15,375 bases of DNA from Baffinella frigidus (Eukaryota; Cryptophyceae; Cryptomonadales; Baffinellaceae), in assembly GCA_026770585.1 (NCBI GenBank), contig MU646967.1:163098-178472 (forward strand), written 5' to 3'. Position numbers and translations under genes: made by a program. Below are positions 11,832 to 15,375 of the stretch, piece after piece; position 1 is the first letter of the stretch, and each line of letters begins with the position of its first letter. The notes under the pieces were generated by a model. It searched no databases and had not been told where the DNA came from. It saw nothing but the letters and a program-made list of their open reading frames with translations.

Positions 11832-12136
11832 TGCTCGGCTCCTGATGGCGCGTGAAACTACTCTGCCGAGCCCCCACCCTCAGTAGTTCTACCCTTTCGA
11901 CGGACGGTGACCCTCACTTTAGAAACCTTTCGACGGATTTTTCCTGTCCTTTTGACATTTTGTACCTGGGGCATTCCGTGTTCGTTCTTGGAGCCGTTTT
12001 CTCGTTCTTGGAGCCGTTTTTATGCTAAAAATTGACCTTGGAGAACATTTTCCCATAAAATGACTTTTGAATACACCCCCCTCCAGCCCTGCGTGGACCG
12101 CCAAAATCCGGGGTACACATAAGACACGGCGGGAGG
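11832..12136. promoter_or_regulatory. Divergent promoter region with two tandem motifs
   Basis: It separates the start codons of the armadillo gene (minus) and the TPR gene (plus). CCTTTCGACGGA occurs at 11893-11904 and 11926-11937. TCGTTCTTGGAGCCGTTTT occurs at 11982-12000 and 12002-12020, a 20-base-period tandem. A/T-rich elements follow (TTTTTATGCTAAAAATTG, CCCATAAAATGAC). No TATA box can be assigned with confidence. The duplicated motifs are candidate factor sites by position only. Confidence 0.5.
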
Positions 12137-13084
12137 ATGCGATATGCAGTGTGCGCCGTGCTAGTGGCGGCTGCGTGCGTGCCCGCTGTGTCGCCACTCT
12201 CATTCGCGACGTCCCGCCTCGCCCGTTTGCCCTCGGCGGGGCCGGGCCGCTGCTCTACCCACCGGAACGCCGCGGTGCCGCGACGCCAGGGCTGCGCGCA
12301 ATATTGTTTGGGTCGTGTGCAAATGCGGACGGAGGGCACGGCTGCTGCTTCTGCTGCCTCACACCTTCTGGCGTGTTTCTCAGCCGTGTCGCTCGGCCTG
12401 CTCGGGCCCGACATCACCTCTCTTTCCCATCCAAACGCAGCATGGGCAGCGCTTCCCATGCCGGAGGCAGAGTACGCCAGGCTGGCCGAGGTGCGGGGGC
12501 AGCTGCAGGACCAAAAGAATGCGGCCGCAGAGGTGATCTTGACGCGCAGTTTGGAACTCTGGCAAAAGTCCGACCAGCCCCCGCTGGAAATCGCGACCAT
12601 CCTGAAAGACAGAGGCAATGCTCGGCAGCTGAACAACCCGCAGGGTGCGCTGGAGGACCTGGACGCTGCCTTGAAACTCTACTCGCAGATGAGCGCAGAG
12701 GAACAGCCCAACGAAGATGTCGTGGGTGCCACGTTCCTGCGGGGGCAGGTGAACCAGCGCCTCTCGCAGCTGGAGGCGGCGGAAAGGGACTTCTCCGCAG
12801 CACTAGACTTGGATGGGGAGAACCCCTTCCTCTGGAGCGCCCGCGGGGACACTCGGGTGCGGAGGGCCGACTGGTCGGGCGCAGCGCAGGACTACCTCAC
12901 GGCCGAGAAGCAGTTCAAGGTGATCGGAGATAAAATCCGCCGCACCCTCGCCGCCGCAGACGCCTCCATCGCAATGTACGGATCGGGGGAGAAGAACGCG
13001 GCTCTCGAGAAGATGGCGCAGGTGGGCAAGCAGGCACGGAACGACGTGGCCTCCAACGATCCAGAGAACATCCCGCGCCTCCAG
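12137..13084 (+). CDS. Plastid-targeted TPR protein, exon 1
   Basis: 316 codons from ATG 12137 to the CAG-GTCCTT donor. Residues about 4-20 are hydrophobic (AVCAVLVAAACVPAV), like an ER signal peptide, followed by an Arg/Ser/Ala-rich, acid-free stretch like a transit peptide. A second hydrophobic segment (about 68-92, H-L-L-A-C-F-S-A-V-S-L-G-L-L-G) ends at N-A-A-W-A-A (residues 100-105), a likely lumenal processing site. The mature part has about three TPR-like helix pairs (about 150-190, 199-232, 233-268; for example F-L-R-G-Q-V-N-Q-R-L and A-A-E-R-D-F-S-A-A-L-D-L). TPRs mediate protein contacts, so a role in assembly or stability of a thylakoid complex is inference. Without splicing the frame stops at 13120. 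Confidence 0.8.
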
Positions 13085-13940
13085 GTCCTTTCCACAAGTC
13101 CTGGGAGGTCACTCAAATAGTGTCCTGGAACATTTTCGATTCACCTCGCAGAGACACGAGATCTGGGGTTTCTGCAAATTAAGTTGATTTTTTTTCTACC
13201 AAAATCGACTTTGGGGATTCATGTTCCACAGCACAATTTGAGCCACCTCCCAGGGCCAGTGGTTGGCCTTGGTTGGATAGCGAGGGGGCAATCGGATCCT
13301 TTGAAATTCTGAAATCAAAAATTGGTACGAGTCGTGTCAGATTTGTGGGGGCTTGATTGCACAAAATTGCAGTCTAGCCAGAAATCACCCGATCCATTTT
13401 CCCTTTCGCTATCGCAGCAAGGGTCCTTGTAGTTCTTCGAGCTCCCAACATAGGCGGACACTGGAACTGGTTCTGCAGGATGACCATGCTTTCTTTGAGA
13501 CCATATCACTCCACCCGGTGCAGAGGGTCGCACCAGACTGGCCAAAGAGTAGTCTTCAATCGGGCATGTGCCACATGCCCGCATCAACATATATTTCTTG
13601 TCACACATACATCAGGACCGCAAGTGACCGTAAGGTCCATACTGGTATCAAGTACAGCTCAGAAGGGCTCCAACTACGGATACCCCAGATTGCCAATGAA
13701 ACAAGACACCAGAACCAACGTTTTTTGTGCGGAGGTTGAAGTGGTGTGTAAAGGTTTCCCTCGATGTACCAAAAGCCTGTCCCTCATCATTCAACTAGCT
13801 TCTGTTGTCATTCACTGTCAGGGCTTGGTAGGCTATAGAGTGCTCCTGCACGATGGAATCGAGCAATTCCCCCCCTTATCTGCATCATACCTCTATCACC
13901 AAATCCAAACATCCCAATTTAATTCCCCTCCCTAATGCAG
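13085..13940 (+). other. Intron of the TPR gene (856 bases)
   Basis: GTCCTT donor and CCCTCCCTAATGCAG acceptor, phase 0, with CTAAT as a plausible branch point. There are no telomere-like repeats here. It contains a perfect 10-base inverted repeat at 13561-13581 (CGGGCATGTG, one base, CACATGCCCG). Open frames inside are short and lack codon bias. Confidence 0.75.
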
Positions 13941-14486
13941 GAGATCGCACGGAAGGAGGCAGAGCTGCACCTGGTGCGCGCGGGGGTGGCGTGGAAGGAA
14001 GGCAAGACCGCCGAAGCTGGCGGGAACTGGGCGCGGGGGTGTGTGCGGCTCGAAGGGTACGCCATGGACGCGGGCAACCGAGCGGCCCTGCGTGGCAGCC
14101 AGGCGGACGACGCCGCACGCCGCGTCATGACTGGCCCCAGTCGCCAGGACATGGCAGAGGACGTCCTCGCGTCCTTCTTGGGCATGGAGACCGGCTCCAA
14201 CTATGTCAGGGATAGAGAGAGCGACAAGCCGTTGTGGAACCAGTTTGTGCCTGGCAAAGCCACCAACTTTGACCCCAAGGCGGCGCTGCCGGGGCGTCTG
14301 GACGAGTTTGTGGCCTGCAAGCCCTTCTACGACGCTGCGTGGGTGGAGAAGAATCGTGCGTGGCCGCCGGAGCTGCAGGAGGGCGTCAAGACGTTTGTCA
14401 AGGAGTATGACTTCTCTAAGATCAACGACATCAAAGCTTCCAAGCAGTTCAAAGTCTCCTGGGATGAAATGAGTGGCACTATGTAA
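13941..14486 (+). CDS. Plastid-targeted TPR protein, exon 2 (C terminus)
   Basis: 181 codons and TAA (14484-14486). It continues the helical region (E-I-A-R-K-E-A-E-L-H-L-V-R-A-G-V-A-W-K-E-G) and ends in a domain with W-N-Q-F-V-P-G-K-A-T-N-F-D and C-K-P-F-Y-D-A-A-W-V-E-K-N-R. The joined protein is about 497 residues. Strong G/C third-position bias continues from exon 1 across the junction, and the phase-0 join L-Q-E-I-A-R-K-E-A-E gives one long helix, which supports the splice. The C-terminal region resembles no family I can name with certainty; it may be a conserved algal extension. Confidence 0.8.
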   Translation, partial: EIARKEAELHLVRAGVAWKEGKTAEAGGNWARGCVRLEGYAMDAGNRAALRGSQADDAARRVMTGPSRQDMAEDVLASFLGMETGSNYVRDRESDKPLWNQFVPGKATNFDPKAALPGRLDEFVACKPFYDAAWVEKNRAWPPELQEGVKTFVKEYDFSKINDIKASKQFKVSWDEMSGTM

Positions 14487-14505
14487 TTCAATGAATACTT
14501 ACAGA

Positions 14506-14511
14506 AATAAA
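14506..14511 (+). promoter_or_regulatory. Poly(A) signal of the TPR gene
   Basis: A canonical AATAAA, 20 bases after the TAA stop codon, in an A/T-rich context. It is the clearest polyadenylation signal in the window. Confidence 0.6.
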
Positions 14512-15303
14512 GCCCAGGGGTTCACCGAAGGGCCATAGGCACATGCCTACTGCAGGTTTTGTTTGGGGGGGGGGTTCTTATGAGCGAGGTACCCCTAGGG
14601 GGGAGAGAGATGGGCCTCGGTGAAGGTGCATGCATGGCGGCCATGGTGGTAGCGTGTGGGTAGTAATAACAGTCTCTTTCAATAGCCGGGGTATGCAGGG
14701 AGCAGCGCCAAAACATTGGCGGAGTTTCACTGATACGCGCCACACTGCCCCCCCCCCCCCTCCCCCCTGCACTCTCACCCCCCTATCTTGGCGTGTCTTC
14801 TCTATCGTGGCGTGATAGCAAAGTATGAGCGACGTGGGGACACGCCCAGTGTTTTTGCTCTAGACCACACCGCTCTCTCCACCCGGTGGGCTTCGAGGGT
14901 TTCGTTTCCCCAGATTTCTGGGGGTAACGTGACCAAATTTGCATCAGAAAAGCCTTCACGTTAATTGCCTCGGGACAAGTTGGCTTTTGATGAAAGGTTC
15001 GTAGTCCACCGTGTGGGATAGCACACCTCACCCTTACGAAACGGACACGTGAGGCGGAGATAGTCTTACATGAATTCTGATTTAATTTACACACGTGCGG
15101 ATGGGTTACTTATGAACGGAGCACGAGCGACGTGGGGCCCCATGTGACCATTGGAAATGGTCACGTTACAACCGGACATCCGGGGACGACGGTGACCCGT
15201 AGCCTTTTGAGCGGACAGGGTTACTTATGCGAAGTACGAGCGACGTGAGGGCACGCCCCCATCCATGTACGTCGGACTCCAGACGGTGGCGGGGAAAGAG
15301 AGG
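14512..15303. other. 3' flank without a supported gene; R4 repeats and hairpins
   Basis: Contains a C-rich run near 14748-14766 and three copies of repeat R4 (core AGTACGAGCGACGTGGGG, at about 14818-14849, 15105-15140 and 15220-15263; the last two begin TTACTTATG). There is a perfect hairpin GTGACCATT/AATGGTCAC (15144-15164) and an inverted pair CATCAGAAAAGCC (14942) / GGCTTTTGATG (14982). The open frame on minus at 14783-15094 has no domain or codon bias. Confidence 0.5.
14612..14680 (+). repeat. Dispersed repeat R1, copy 8
   Basis: GGCCTCGGTGAAGGTGCATG, CATGGCGGCCATGGTGGTAG, then GTAGTAATAACAGTCTCTTTC. It lies about 100 bases past the TPR gene's AATAAA, in sense orientation, preceded by a CCCCTAGGGGGGAGAG motif. 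Confidence 0.55.
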
Positions 15304-15375
15304 GTGAGTTGAGAGAGGGAGGGGGGGGAAGGGAGAGGGAGAGGGAGAGGGAGAGGGAGAGGGAGTGGGAGAGGG
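15304..15375 (+). repeat. Purine tract ending in a GAGGGA microsatellite
   Basis: G/A-only sequence from about 15309, becoming regular GAGGGA hexamers from 15330 to the window end. It could be a polypyrimidine tract on the minus strand. Confidence 0.9.

Noticed and set aside
14783-15094. 103-codon minus-strand ORF
   Set aside because: It crosses R4 repeats and an inverted repeat, with no domain and no codon bias.

Overview
The window looks like nuclear DNA of a eukaryote, most likely a photosynthetic protist with a complex (secondary) plastid. Genes are broken by GT-AG introns and an AATAAA signal follows one stop codon. Long stretches are degenerate copies of the plant/algal telomere heptamer (CCCTAAA), and one gene encodes an apparent signal peptide, transit peptide and thylakoid-lumen signal in series. 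A cryptophyte-like alga would fit, but the taxon is inference and not settled by the sequence.

Layout, left to right. (1) About 105-3328, plus strand: the 3' part of a gene of unknown function, built of very small exons. Exon phases join cleanly to a TGA at 3326-3328. Its introns are largely degenerate CCCTAAA repeats, and three of its exons are each surrounded by decayed duplicates. (2) About 3329-4541: foldback (MITE-like) elements and dispersed repeats. (3) 4542-4727: a GC3-rich possible terminal exon on the plus strand; then about 850 bases with nothing convincing. (4) 5577-6957: CCCTAAA-type arrays on the plus strand around one probable orphan exon (5803-5855) and a CT-rich tract. (5) 6958-8698: a mosaic of dispersed repeats, hairpins and short TA-flanked elements, with one possible orphan exon (8071-8177). 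(6) 8699-11831, minus strand: an armadillo-repeat gene with an N-terminal signal peptide, in four proposed exons. One intron (10389-10610) is telomere-like repeat from end to end, and another carries a 354-bp MITE inside such repeats. (7) 11832-12136: a short divergent promoter region with tandem motifs. (8) 12137-14486, plus strand: a two-exon TPR gene predicted to act in the plastid, probably the thylakoid lumen. (9) 14512-15375: a repeat-rich 3' flank ending in a GAGGGA microsatellite.

The main observation is that the telomere-like DNA is not a chromosome end. It is the body of spliceosomal introns, and its strand matches the transcription direction of the flanking exons: CCCTAA-type on plus for the left-hand gene, and on minus for the armadillo gene. 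All exon models here are read by eye from splice signals, phase and composition; none is backed by transcript data or a database search.
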